From Apoda limacodes (Eukaryota > Arthropoda > Insecta > Lepidoptera > Limacodidae), in contig OX291549.1 in assembly GCA_946406115.1 (NCBI GenBank), positions 26,125,901 to 26,189,900 on the forward strand: a stretch of 64,000 nt of DNA, read 5' to 3'. The translations under genes were made by a program, and so were the position numbers. Under the pieces are notes generated by a model. It saw only the letters and a program-made list of their open reading frames with translations. It made no database searches and was not told the DNA's origin. Shown here in pieces: positions 9,718 to 20,212 of the stretch (position 1 is the stretch's first letter; every line of letters starts with the position of its first letter).

Positions 9718-9822
9718 GACATAACACACAGTGCCCCAAACTAAGCAAGGCTATGGATAGCAGACACCAGATACAAATATATATAGGTATACTTTTTTTG
9801 TAAATGCATACATCGTTGTCTG
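9718..9822 (-). mobile_element. SINE family 1, degenerate partial copy
   Basis: Minus-strand body words are visible: CACACAGTGCCCCAAACTAA, GCAAGGCTATGGATAGCAGA, CACCAGATACAAATATAT and a T-rich stretch. The tRNA head is missing. The copy lies directly beside the LINE end at 9605-9685, and a LINE-3'-UTR-like word (TCTGGTAGAAATCGCTAAGT) follows at about 9819. Confidence 0.55.
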
Positions 9823-9922
9823 GTAGAAATCGCTAAGTAGCGATAAGACTGCCTAAATTGTATCCCAGCAATCAATTAAATTATGTACTATTTTTTTATT
9901 AGAATTTATTACATTACATTAC

Positions 9923-10068
9923 AGGTGCGTTTTGTTGATTGCTCCAATGCGTTCAATGCCATAATCCTGCCAAGTTAAAAAGTCATAAACTCTGTATAAC
10001 ACAGTACTCATCTTGGTTCATTCCCTTTGGTAGGATTACCGCATTATGTCAGTCAACAAAACGCCACT
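9923..10068. mobile_element. Short TIR element (MITE-1), copy 1
   Basis: The ends AGGTGCGTTTTGTTGA and TCAACAAAACGCCACT are near-perfect inverted repeats (14 of 16). Inside them a subterminal pair, TAATCCTGCCAA and TTGGTAGGATTA, also folds back. A second copy with the same ends and interior lies at 55177-55330. The 146-bp length, dual inverted repeats and lack of coding capacity define a MITE. No clear target duplication is visible at this copy. Confidence 0.8.
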
Positions 10069-10159
10069 ATTATAAACAGAAAAAACCTGCACGTATGTGA
10101 AGCACAAAGAATTGCGTACATTGACCTTTCACTTTTTAGCCTGTATCAGTTGTCAAAAT

Positions 10160-10290
10160 ACTTAGTAGTAATTTCTGATGACAGCTGTCGGTCATCGCAT
10201 TTGTACGAGCGCGACGGCAAATAATTATGCGCGTGCAACAGACACAAATAGTGACCGGTCATTGAACGAAATTATTCCTGCTTCGCGTCC
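10160..10290 (-). repeat. Dispersed repeat sharing its end with 3593-3633
   Basis: The reverse complement begins CGGACGCGAAGCAGGAATAA, then TTTCGTTCAATGACCGG, then TGTTGCACGCGCATAATTAT, GCCGTCGCGCTCGTACAAAT and GACCGACAGCTGTCATCAG. The first 40 bases match 3593-3633. The stretch is GC-richer than its neighbours. The element class is unknown. Confidence 0.5.
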
Positions 10291-10324
10291 GTGCTTGTAG
10301 TCAATATGCTCAATAAGGTGGCGT

Positions 10325-10460
10325 TTAGATAGATAGAAAATTCTTTATTGCACTAAAAGTTTAACAAAGGCAAACTTAATGCCTGTTGGCATTTTCTTCC
10401 AGTTAACACTAGTCCATTATGAGATAACATTACAGGGTAGTACATTCAATTTTCATACCT
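10325..10460 (-). mobile_element. LINE 3' untranslated end, minus strand
   Basis: The reverse complement gives an AACTGGAAGAAAATGCC word, GCATTAAGTTTGCCTTTG, then GTGCAATAAAGAATTTTCTA and TATCTATCTA. A GCAATAAAG polyadenylation-type signal followed by a short TATC tail is the usual 3' terminus of a lepidopteran LINE. The coding part is absent (severe 5' truncation). Confidence 0.6.
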
Positions 10461-10599
10461 ACGTAAATAGTGTAAGTATAACTTATATATAAATACCTAT
10501 ACCAACCTAAATGGAAAATTAAATAAAATTAAATCAGAAAAATGTGAAACGAGAAAACTATGTTTAGAGGGAGGGAGCCCTTTAGGTGAAATCGCAAAC

Positions 10600-10682
10600 T
10601 TTCTAGGAAGGTGGCAAACAAGCTGATAGCGTTCACCGTAGCCTTTATATAGACGCTTGCAACACCAGGGGTTTATTAAATA
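10600..10682 (-). mobile_element. Short 3' end of a jockey-like LINE, minus strand
   Basis: AGGTGGCAAACAAGCTGATA, then CACCGTAGCCTTTATATAGA and CGCTTGCAACACCAGGGGTT are the reverse complement of the same terminal words as at 9605-9685 and 42620-42690. Confidence 0.7.
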
Positions 10683-11770
10683 TAATTATTTGCTGCCTGA
10701 AAAAATATTTAATAAATAATTCCTATATATGAAACGAAATAGAAAATCAAAACCAATTTGTATCGCTGTAAATATTTTAATAAAAGCTTAAGTTAGACCA
10801 CAAGAACAGGACGTATTTTGTCTGGTCCGCTGAATGCTCAAGTAGGTATAGAACTGAATACGTAATATGATATTGGAATTCTCAGCACGTCGCTCTCAGG
10901 TGCCGCAAGCTTTAGGAATTACAAGCTCTTTATATTTTATGGGAACAGCAATGATATCGCACTTTGCCTTTCCACACCAGTCTTAATAGTTTATCATTTG
11001 TTATGGATTGAAAATATTAGACTATTATTGCATGATACATACATATATTCAAAATTACTTCTAGTGTGTATATAATTATGCCTTTTTTTAGCACCAAACT
11101 TTTAGTATTTTTATTATTACTTATTTTTAAATATAATTATATTTTTTTGGTATTATCAATAATAATTTGAAATATTTGTATTTTTTATGTTCCTGAATAT
11201 GTTACATAGATAAATACGGAGGTATGTTATTGCGTTTACGTACCCCTCATGCCAGGTTTTTTTCTTTTTCAAAAAAACGGCGGCAAGCAGATTTAGTTCT
11301 GAAAAACGTTGTTGGAAACATAATCTGAATATTAAAGTGACGTGTTTTTAAATTTGACGCCGGAATCAAAGGCAAAGAAATCGTAGAAATATTAAACTAG
11401 CTGTCAATGCCAAATTGAAAATGTTCACATTGTGTATTACACCTTTTAGTTTCACCAGTCCCGATGTTTGTCATCAAATCTTGCAAATTAAATTTGATCC
11501 ACTTCCCGATTACCGATTGAGCTGAAATTTTGCTTACATGTGAAAATCGCGTGACAATGCAATATTATGATGACATGGTGCTGATCTGATGATGGAGCTG
11601 GAAGGTAGTCATAAAAACTCTGTAATGAAAGGACGCAACGGCATCGAGTTTCGGCTCGTTTGATTTGTCTTGACAAGTACTCTGGTCTTAAATAATAAAC
11701 TGGTCTGATAAAAGCTTGTAAATTCTTGTTTTTAATTAGTTTCTACACTATTTTTTGATAATAATATACA
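10683..11770. other. Gene-free AT-rich interval
   Basis: There is no frame above 62 codons and no recognised element. A TTTTTCAAAAAAACGGCGGC stretch near 11266 and a mixed-composition stretch at 11440-11690 do not match any family I recognise. Confidence 0.4.
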
Positions 11771-12136
11771 ATGCAAGATGCAAACAACCGGTCTCTACCT
11801 GCCCCATATGTCTCGATGGAAGATATATCGAGGCGTAAGGGGCCTAAATATACATCTCTCTCGGATACACCGCCTATGGTCCTGCCAGTTGTTTCATCAC
11901 CTCCAACCTCGCAAATATCCAGGTTAACGAATATACCTAAACAACTTGATGCGATGACAGCAAATGATACACAAAGTGACGTTACCAGTAGTTTTTCTTT
12001 CATAAACATAATAAAAAAGAAAAGGCCGGACGACATAACTTTAGTACCATGGAAGCGGGGAAGGGGCTTTGGTTTGGGACGCGACATGTGTGAATGCTCT
12101 AGCCCCCAGTGGGCGGTTCAGAAATTGCAAATTTGA
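11771..12136 (+). CDS. Unidentified 121-codon frame, probably a broken element or gene remnant
   Basis: The frame starts at ATG 11771 (MQDANNRSLPAPYVSME...) and is Ser/Thr/Pro-rich in the middle, with SLSDTPPMVLPVVSSPPTSQ at residues 29-48. Its end, RPDDITLVPWKRGRG, resembles the VPWK.GR block of a lepidopteran retroelement protein. If one base is skipped near 12064, the frame continues ALVWDATCVNALAPSGRF, as that block usually does, so the annotated C-terminus is probably the wrong frame. A 114-codon frame overlaps on the minus strand. No signal peptide, membrane segment or enzyme motif is seen. It may be a fusion of an unknown coding stretch with an element fragment. A chance open frame is not excluded. 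Confidence 0.35.
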   Translation: MQDANNRSLPAPYVSMEDISRRKGPKYTSLSDTPPMVLPVVSSPPTSQISRLTNIPKQLDAMTANDTQSDVTSSFSFINIIKKKRPDDITLVPWKRGRGFGLGRDMCECSSPQWAVQKLQI

Positions 12137-12469
12137 GTTATTATAAAGCCTTCGGCCGTTAATCTTAACCTTCTTAATAGCCTCTCGTTTGTAATTTTCT
12201 CTTTATCTTAATAAATGTATGCGTAAAGTGTATAAATGTGTATAAGCCTTAAGAGGCTTAGTACCTATTATTTCCTTTACTACACACATTGTAACTAATA
12301 GAATCAAAGTTTTATTGGAGTTGCTTCAGTGTGTCATGCTCTCTCAGAGTGTAAAACGTGTTTGAGCGAAGCGATTGCTGATTCATGTGTCATACTTGTG
12401 TACGGGTGCTGCCTGTGGAGGCTGGTCTGCTCTTGCAAACTTCTTTGAATTCTTAGCATCCGGTCATCG
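12137..12469. other. Spacer without recognised features
   Basis: It is moderately AT-rich with several AATAAA words (for example near 12211), but there is no transcript model to attach them to. Confidence 0.4.
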
Positions 12470-12665
12470 GTGTAGGATTTCAACGGCAACTCCTCAATTA
12501 TGGGGGGGGGGAAATAATACTCAAAAACGGATAATACTTTCAAGTAGCTAATGTCCTTTTCCGGGACTCAAAACTATATGCATGCCAAATTTCATTTTAT
12601 CTTGATCGGTACAGCGGTTTCAGCGTGAAAAGGTAACAGACAGATTTACTTTCGCATTTATAATA
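12470..12665 (+). repeat. Dispersed repeat family B, plus strand
   Basis: GGATTTCAACGGCAACTCCT, a G homopolymer of nine at about 12503, AATGTCCTTTTCCGGGACTC, ATGCCAAATTTCATTTTATC, ACAGCGGTTTCAGCGTGAAA and a closing TTTCGCATTTATAATATATA define the repeat. Reverse-oriented relatives lie at 32400-32810, 35925-36090 and 59045-59395. Confidence 0.7.
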
Positions 12666-12691
12666 TATATAATTATATTATATTCATGGAT

Positions 12692-12801
12692 AGTATGGAT
12701 CGTTTTAAATTTATGGAAGTATATTTATGTACATATGATTGTGCAAAAATATAATTATAATGGCGCTAATGTAGTACTATTAAATATTGAAACTCTCTTA
12801 A
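12692..12801 (+). repeat. 110-bp repeat Y, copy 1 (inverted partner at 17231-17346)
   Basis: The block from TATGGATCGTTTTAAATTTA through GTGCAAAAATATAATTATAA to TTGAAACTCTCTTAA is found in reverse complement at 17231-17346 with only a few changes. No coding capacity. Confidence 0.75.
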
Positions 12802-13034
12802 ACATTGTAACACAACACAAAATGATAGATCAATGAAGTTATTGGAATTAATTTGTTACTTGTTATTTCTGGATCAACAGTGATAAACATTATCAGAAAC
12901 CGGAAATTATAAAACTTTTATCTTCAGTTAACTTCCAAATTGAAACAAAAACTATGAAACTGAGTATTCTAAAAATCTAAAAAATATCACGATAGTGAAT
13001 AAAAATTTTATCTACATCGTAGTCTGCGAATGTG
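12802..13034. other. Short AT-rich spacer
   Basis: Nothing recognised. Confidence 0.4.
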
Positions 13035-13890
13035 CACCCGGTGCCCAAAAAGGGCAATAGATCAGATCCATCGAATTACAGGCCAATCGATATTACCTCT
13101 CACCTCTCCAAGGTGATGGAGCATGTGATCAACACACAGCTTCTAAGATACCTAGAAATAGTCAATATGGTGACCTTCTTGTGTATCTCACTCACCGATG
13201 GGCACTAGCCATTGAGAGTCAGGGGGAGGCATTGGCCTAGACATAGCAATTCGTTCAATCGTGTCTGCCACCGAAGTCGCCTAGTTACTGACTGCCCGAA
13301 GACTTCTTTTTAGACAGAGTAAGGAAGCTGGGATAGTTTTTTGTCCGGCAGAGCCGACGAGCCGTAGTTGACGGCAGATGCTTGCTTATTAATGTTGGGA
13401 CAGGCTCTGTGTTGTCTTCTTTGTTTCTATTGCAACAATGACATGTTGGACATTAACAACACACATTGCTATGCAGATGACAGTAATGGAGACGCTTATT
13501 ATACGGGTCGTGCAAGCACCATTCTGTTGTGGAGGAAAAACTGCGGAGATCTTGTTTCTAAAACCGAGATCGCTTTGGTCTGAAAATTGGTCCGATTCAA
13601 CCCTACAAAGACACAAGTCTGCGCGTTCACTGCCAAGGAAACCCATTCACTGAGGTCCTGAAATTCCAGAACACGCCCCTCACCATCTCAAAACGCATTA
13701 GGATCCTTGATGTTGATATTTCCAGCGATGTTCAGTTCCGAGATTATTTGCAAGACAAAGTGTAGCAGTACTTCACCTCGGAACAAAAGCTGCTGCTTTG
13801 CCAGTTGCAAGTCCGGCTCCATATGAAGTATTACTGCCGTTTCTGGGTGGGAGTTCCCGGATCTGGTACCCTTCGGAGCCAATTGAAAAA
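13035..13890 (+). pseudogene. LINE reverse transcriptase remnant (jockey-like), palm to thumb
   Basis: Across shifting frames the RT landmarks appear in order. First is VPKKGNRSDPSNYRPIDITS (13038-13097) with the SNYRPI motif, then HLSKVMEHVINTQLLRYLE. After a degenerate motif A region come GSVLSS (13403-13420) and NDMLDINNTHCYADDSNGDA (13436-13495) with an intact YADD catalytic motif, then an NW..FNP.KT.VC-like block at 13585-13630 and DISSDVQFRDYLQDKV at 13710-13762. At least five frame changes are needed. The family is the same as at 7325-8060. It is inert, and the endonuclease and C-terminal end are missing. Confidence 0.82.
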
Positions 13891-15692
13891 ATTAAGAGAA
13901 TGTACTTAAGAATAGCAGATTATATTGATTTTAAGTGATATTAATTACAAGCAACGAAAGTCACTTCCTGATATTTTTAGCATTAAATAGATACAATAAA
14001 TAAAAATATATATAGTTATGCAACAAAAGTCAGTTTAGTAGCGCATATTTTTAACATCACAATATACTGCTATTTTGTATAGAACGTTTTCTCTATATTA
14101 AAAATATTGTTGTGACCGACACACACTTTCAAATCTCTAAAATATCAAATGAAAATTTAACTTTAAGTAACTTTGCTATTGTCTGTAGTCAAATAAGAAA
14201 ATCTTTTAGTTTCGTCGTGACCGTCCTTTCGCTAGTAAGTCACAACCATTTTATTTAGAGAAAAATACTGCTGAAATTTGGCACACGTGTAACTAATGAC
14301 ACCTGTGATAAAATATGTGTACTAGCTAAACATTTTAGATAAAAATTAAGGGGGCACCATATACAAAACAGGGATTAAAAATTATTGCTATTATTACTTT
14401 GTAAGATATAACCAACTCAAGTTAAGGTTTTTGTGGTTCCCAACGTTGATAGTACTACCGGCTACGGAACCCTACACTAAGGATTGCCCGCTATGCTCTT
14501 GGTCTTATATTTTTTACATGTTAAAAAGTTGTACATATTCCCTAGTTACTAATTAAAAAAAAAAAACAATAACTTACTTACATATTTATGTCGGAAATAA
14601 CAAATGAAATATCCCCAATTAGGTTTCTCCGTTAGGTTTCCTAACAATTTCTTCCAAAGCATTAATTTCTCTTCGTAACATGGTCTAATAACGAGATCGC
14701 TGAAACAAACAAGAGAAGTCAGTAGAAATTATTAACAAAAAATATATTTTACTTAATAAAATGGCATAATAATATATTTTTTTTTTGTTAAATTAAATAA
14801 TTGATTACTTTTAAAACTTTTCTTTTATACTCCTTTGCATATTACAAAGACTAAGTGTTTTATAATTTCTAGTTCAATATATTTTGTTGTATCTTTACAC
14901 TTAAACTTACGTACTTACGTAACTATTAAACTTACGTAATTTTACACTGCAAAACCTCATTTTGTTTTAAGATACCTATTAAACAAATAACATGTTTCAG
15001 CACGCACTGTTTATTACATAAAAAAATGCTTTCATTTCGTTCAGAGAATTACAACAAAATATAATATAATAAATTGGTATGTGGGTAGTATCAGGATCAC
15101 CTTTAGGTAGTTATTTTCAGTATTTTTGAAAGTGCATATATTCTAGTCCGTCTCCTAAGCTGTAACTGCAAAACTGTAAATATAAATTTTTTATTGTTCT
15201 ACATTTTAGCCAAAATTTGAATTTTGTTTCTCTCCATGGTTATTCGTCAATATTTAAAGGCTTTGTGTTGCTTAGTTTCTTTAAAATACCTCAAATACAC
15301 CTTTTTGAATTATTATGGTTATTTTGTTGATGTTCTCTGCTTTATATCTCTGATCTATGAACATTTTTTTAAATATTGTTAATTATAGGTAAATTTTCTG
15401 AGCTCTACATTCAAAAATTCTAACAGTAAAGCAGCCACTAGCTCGACAACGTCTGCAAATTTGCACTTGGCCACCATGGACTATGTCAAAGTAATTTTTT
15501 TTAAATTCAAACAAGGGTTTTAGAAACTTTTTTAAATCGTCAAAGTTATTAAATACTTTCTTTTAAATCTCTCGTCCACACTCCGGTTTACAATGTAAAT
15601 TTCTACCGGGACGAATCCGACTAGAAACTCGATAGTTATTCTTTGAAAAAAAATATTTAGTTAAAAACATAACTAGTGTACATCACAAAACT
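13891..15692. other. Gene-free AT-rich interval
   Basis: No frame exceeds 60 codons. A TACGGAACCCTACACTAAGG word near 14464 resembles the start of repeat family C (minus strand), but only a few tens of bases can be followed. A CTTACGTA motif recurs three times at 14906-14938. Nothing else is recognised. Confidence 0.4.
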
Positions 15693-16029
15693 AATCGGCC
15701 AAGTGCAAGTCGGAATCGCGCACGAAGGGTTCCGTACCATTATCTATAAAAACGGCAAAAAAGCGCGTTTGTTGTGTTGGAACCCCCTTAAATATTTGTT
15801 TTATTTTAATTTATTTTTTAATTTTAAAAGTGAATATATATTTATCCCCTTAAATATTTATTTTATTCTGCTTTAGTATTTTTTGTTATAGCGGCAACAG
15901 AAATGCTTATGAATATTTCAACTGTCCAACTAGCAGGGTTCATAAGATACAGCCTGGTGACAGACGGACGGACAGCGGAGTCTTAGTAATCCCATTTTTC
16001 ACCCTTTGAGTACGGAATCCTAAAAAAAA
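15693..16029 (+). repeat. Dispersed repeat family C, near full length
   Basis: It opens ATCGGCCAAGTGCAAGTCGG, then GAAGGGTTCCGTACCATTAT, TATAAAAACGGCAAAA, GGAACCCCCTTAAATATTTG, TTATAGCGGCAACAGAAATG, ATTTCAACTGTCC, ACAGCCTGGTGACAGACGGA and closes TTTGAGTACGGAATCCTAAA. This is one of the commonest lepidopteran interspersed repeats by memory. Relatives here are 21844-22276 (minus), 37500-37625 (minus, partial) and 60746-60862 (plus, partial). Confidence 0.75.
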
Positions 16030-17230
16030 ACTCCAAACCTCCTAACTCTAAAAATATGCCTACGGTCCTGTACTGTAGTGTGAAACAAATAACAGCTGAA
16101 ATAATAATTGATTATATCGGTAAGCCCCTCCTTATGCTGTGCTGTAGGTATATCACTCGCTAAATGAGATCACGACTAGCACAGTTGAAAAAATACTAGA
16201 AAACACACTTACACGCCCAAAGTACTGCCTAGCAGTCTACGCCTAAACTTCCAACCTATTTAAATCTGCACCAACTTACAGGGCTGAAGTTTCAGTGGAG
16301 TAAAGGAACCGAGCTGAAGTAAATAAATTGAATACGACAGCTTGGAAAGCATTCCTGTTTACTGAGCAGCTCATTAGTAGTCACACGAAAACCTTTTCTA
16401 ATTAAAGCATGTGGGAAGTTTTTGGGCATAGAGTACAAAAATCGGCCAAGTGCGTGCGGTAGGTAAGGGTTACGTAGGATGGAAAGCAGATAATTATCTG
16501 AAAAAAAAATGTTAACCCGTTGTCAGTTTTATAAGGCTTTATTATCGTATATTTTTTTATGATTAATATGTATTTGTTTATTTTGTTCTTTGTAAATAAG
16601 TGTAAAATAAATGAAATAATATATTCCTATTCAGTTTAATAATTATCTTAAAACTGATTTACCTTATAAATTAACATAACTTACTGTCTAATAATTTGGT
16701 TGTAGGTTACATAAACACTAGTGGTTTGTGTAGGCCCTTCATAAATATGGTATTTAAACGATCCCTAAAGTAAATTCGCCGCAAAGTAAACCTAATATAA
16801 AAGTTCGAAATTATTGTACGTATTAGTTTTATGAAAAAAATGCTCGCCTTATTACTTGTCGTTGTTATTTTAACCTTATTTACTTTATATTATAAGTTAA
16901 AATATAAAACACTGAATAATTTTGCAAAAAAATGATACGTACCTAATCAAATCAAACTTAGTTTACAAATAGGTTTCTAAGAACACTTTTGAATCGTCAA
17001 TACAATGTAAACAATATTAATTTCTGCCAAAAAGAGCTGCCAAGAAGTTTCATTAAAAGTAATAATACAATACTTTGATATAATTAGCTAATGAGTAAAC
17101 AATATGTACCGAAACTAAGCTACTAAAAACAAAGTCAAACACATCAATTTTTTTTTTATGTTTCTCTGTAGCATAGGGGGCGCACCATGTGAAGCGTCAA
17201 ATATCGTCAATCGAGTGAAGGAATTCAGAT
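16030..17230. other. Gene-free AT-rich interval
   Basis: A short ATCGGCCAAGTGCGTGCGG word at 16441-16459 marks a truncated start of repeat C or a relative. The rest holds nothing recognisable. Confidence 0.45.
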
Positions 17231-17346
17231 ATTTAAGAGAGTTTCAATATTTAATAGTACTAGTGGCATTAGCGCCATCATAATTATATTTTTGCACAAT
17301 CATATGTACATAAATATACTTCCATAAATTTAAAACGATCCATACT
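17231..17346 (-). repeat. 110-bp repeat Y, copy 2
   Basis: Reverse complement of 12692-12801 over its whole length, with a small difference near TAGTACTAGTGGCATTAGCG. The two copies are 4.4 kb apart and inverted. Confidence 0.75.
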
Positions 17347-17809
17347 AGTTAAGTTTCTTTAATTTTTTTATTATAATTGATTTACAGTAAACTAAACACC
17401 TGAATTTAAAGGGATCCATATAAAAAAACAATTTTGTTGTAAGTACTAAAACGGATAAACATAGAGCTGCTAAAAAGGCATTTTTTCAGCCTTTATTTAC
17501 ACTCTAATAAGATGGCACGCTTCAAGCTTTTAAGAAAATATCAAAAATTTTAGAAAATCTATAATTGTATTGCAAATTTTAATCCCGTGTCCAACCTTGA
17601 CTTACTTCTTATAATTTGTCAAGAATTGGCAATGGATAATATTTGACGCTGATCTTTCATTTTACCGCTTATATTACTATAAAAACTTTACACAAATATA
17701 CATTTGCATGTTCTTACTGCGCGATCTTTTTTAATGGTTAATACTTGGTCGGTGAACTTAGGCCTTAGTTTATTAGCTGTTTTAACAAGTTATCTTTGTT
17801 TAATAATAT
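17347..17809. other. AT-rich spacer
   Basis: Nothing recognised. Confidence 0.4.
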
Positions 17810-17929
17810 AACACACACACACATGCACACACACACACACACACACACACATGCACACACACACACACACACGCACACGCACACGCACACGCACACGCAC
17901 ACGCACACGCACACGCACACACACACACA
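17810..17929. repeat. Compound (CA)n / (CACACG)n microsatellite
   Basis: About 120 bases of CA dinucleotides run with two ATGCAC interruptions, then a block in which CACACG hexamers repeat eight to nine times before reverting to CA. The long Cys-Val frame on the minus strand is translated repeat, not protein. Confidence 0.97.
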
Positions 17930-19369
17930 GACATAATAAGTTTCTATCGTATAAGTAACTACTACTAGTATAGATAATAATTTTGTGATATCCATCTATT
18001 TTAAAGAATATGAGTCGTATTTATTATATGAATACCCATTTTATATCCTTTTTACGGCAAACAGTTGTTTCTATAATAAAACCAGAACACACGAGTTGCG
18101 TAAAGTTTTATTGCTACTTGAGAACTGAATTTGTTCATGACATAAAATGTCCACGTAAGCGCTATGAAAAAAAATAATGCGTTGTCCAAGCTGAATTAAT
18201 TTTATTATACATCTCAAAGAAAAAAAACGTTACCTTGATGATATCAATAACACGTCTGTCACAGGCAATAATTGCGAAATAGTTCATTATGGATGATACA
18301 AAACAGCTAAAAAGAGTTTGTTATTACCAAGTGTCGGAATTAGGAAGTGTGATAAAATATTGATATCAACATGGACATTCCCTGAATGTTCTAAATATAA
18401 GGACCGTAATTTTGCTAGTAGTATTTTTATTTACTATCTTAATTACATTGGTGATATTTAGGGTTGTATCAATTATCTCAGGTAAATTAAGAAAAGGAGG
18501 AGATATCAGCCTTAAAACCACACTACCTACCTAATATCAGCCCCTTGTAATACACTGTCATTAAAGTAACGCACTCGCCAGTAAAAGTAAAAACATCGAC
18601 TGTTTTAGCGATACCTACATATTTTTATACTACCATACTTTAATTTACATATTAAGAAATCGAAATTAGTATTACATATATTAGCAGTGTTTTCAGCAAC
18701 TCGTTGCACAAAGTATGTACTTGCAAGGAGTAGACCTTACGTACAAGAAGTACAACGCGCTTACGCTAGATAGCGCTTAATACATAAAAAATCGCACTTC
18801 GTGTTTCCCGCGTTATTTTGCTTAATGTGAGATTAATATACATAAATTTGTTGTCTCCATATTTAGCTACCTACTATACAAGACCGTAGTGATCCAGATC
18901 TGCCCCCCCCCCCCGCCCCCCCGCCTCCTCACATACACACACACAGTGGGCTTGTTATGCTAATTTAAGTTTTAAGAGGAAATAGATAAAGATTAATTTT
19001 ATCACAAATAAATACAAATTAGATTAATCACCTCTATAATCCATACCAATTAGATACTCTTAAGACGACGATCTACACCAATTTCTAAAAAAGGTCTATC
19101 TTACTCATTCTTGATTGAAGAAGAAGCACTAATTACAGAGCTGAGAAAAATACAGAAGCTGGGGAAAAGCATGACCTAGAGGAAAAATCAAACAAAGTTT
19201 TGAAAAATGCGTAAGTTTTTAATAAAAATCGTGAAAAAGGGTTTTAAAATAAGTTTTCTTGTCGTAGATCTCGATACTTTGTAAGGGTATTATTGAAATT
19301 ACTTAGAAGTTTTATAATATTGAAAACACCCGCCAGAGTTACCTAAGTGAGTCGTTTAACAACCATTAC
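17930..19369. other. Gene-free interval with a poly-C tract at about 18903-18921
   Basis: A 14-base C run, G, 7-base C run and GCC lie at 18903-18930, followed by a short ACACACAC. Otherwise AT-rich with no recognised element. Confidence 0.5.
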
Positions 19370-19960
19370 AGTAGTTAGGAATATTAAGATGTTCGTACCT
19401 ATTACATCCTTGACTATGGTCTTGCGTTAGGACTTTAGGTTATTACTTTACGACTTTTCACACTTAAGCGGTATATAGCCAGTGATATTACTAGTCGATT
19501 AGTTATGTACCTTGTCTAACTAGAATAACATAATAGTGAGTCTCTGAGACCAGTTACTAGTTACACTTCGTTTATTAAATATTGAATATCTTAGACTTAG
19601 TTTTGTGTTAGGCTAGATAATAAATTTTTAATCTTTTGAAATTTAGTTTATAACTTCACAATTTTCACACCTAAGGGGCAGCAAGAGATGCTACTAGTCT
19701 ATTGTTTATATGCATAGTTAAGATAATTAGTTAGTAGGGGTTTATACCTTCACGACTCTTTACTACAGTGGGATAGCTAGGGATAATACTAGATGATATG
19801 GATATTTTTCATGGCTAAATATCACTGACTACGGTTCTGTGATACGATAGTAAATTACACATAGATTAAATTTGGGACATAACTCTAATGATTTACAATT
19901 CTAATTTGGTTAAAGCTAAGATGGAGTGACAAGCGCATCTTAAGTTTAAGTTATTTAGTA
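19370..19960. repeat. Degenerate array of related segments
   Basis: Three segments align by eye: GGTTATTACTTTACGACTTT (from 19437), AGTTTATAACTTCACAATTT (from 19646) and GGTTTATACCTTCACGACTC (from 19739). Each is followed by a TAAG.GG-like or GGGATAG-like word and a GATA.TACTAG word. A second shared word (CTTGACTATGGTCTTGCGTTAG, with 22 bases quoted as CTTGACTATGG plus TCTTGCGTTAG, near 19410, compared with CTGACTACGGTTCTG near 19828) supports tandem origin. Divergence is high. Confidence 0.35.
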
Positions 19961-20028
19961 ATCATTATAATTTATGTGAGAGTTAGGGTTAGTCCGTAAA
20001 AACGGCTTATACAAACAGAAATTATATA

Positions 20029-20040
20029 TATATATATATT
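20029..20040. repeat. Short (AT)n tract
   Basis: A brief TA repeat just left of the hairpin element. Confidence 0.6.
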
Positions 20041-20077
20041 ATATGGTATTACTAGATATACTAATATACCAGATACC

Positions 20078-20212
20078 TTATTGGAAACAGTCTAGAGCTA
20101 TTCGGACTTTGAAATTAGAGAGGAAATAGTATGTCACGGGCTGCGAGAGTTAATTTAGATTTTCATATATTTTTGTCACAAAGTTCAAATAGCTCGAGAT
20201 TGTTTCCAATAA
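20078..20212. mobile_element. 135-bp hairpin element
   Basis: The left arm TTATTGGAAACAGTCTAGAG then CTATTCGGACTTTG pairs with the right arm, whose reverse complement reads TTATTGGAAACAATCTCGAG then CTATTTGAACTTTG (about 30 of 34 positions). The loop is about 60 bases. The form is that of a small MITE. The class and target duplication are not established. Confidence 0.65.

Noticed and set aside
17765..17995. 76-codon Cys-Val frame on the minus strand
   Set aside because: It is the translation of the CA microsatellite; no flanking coding sequence.
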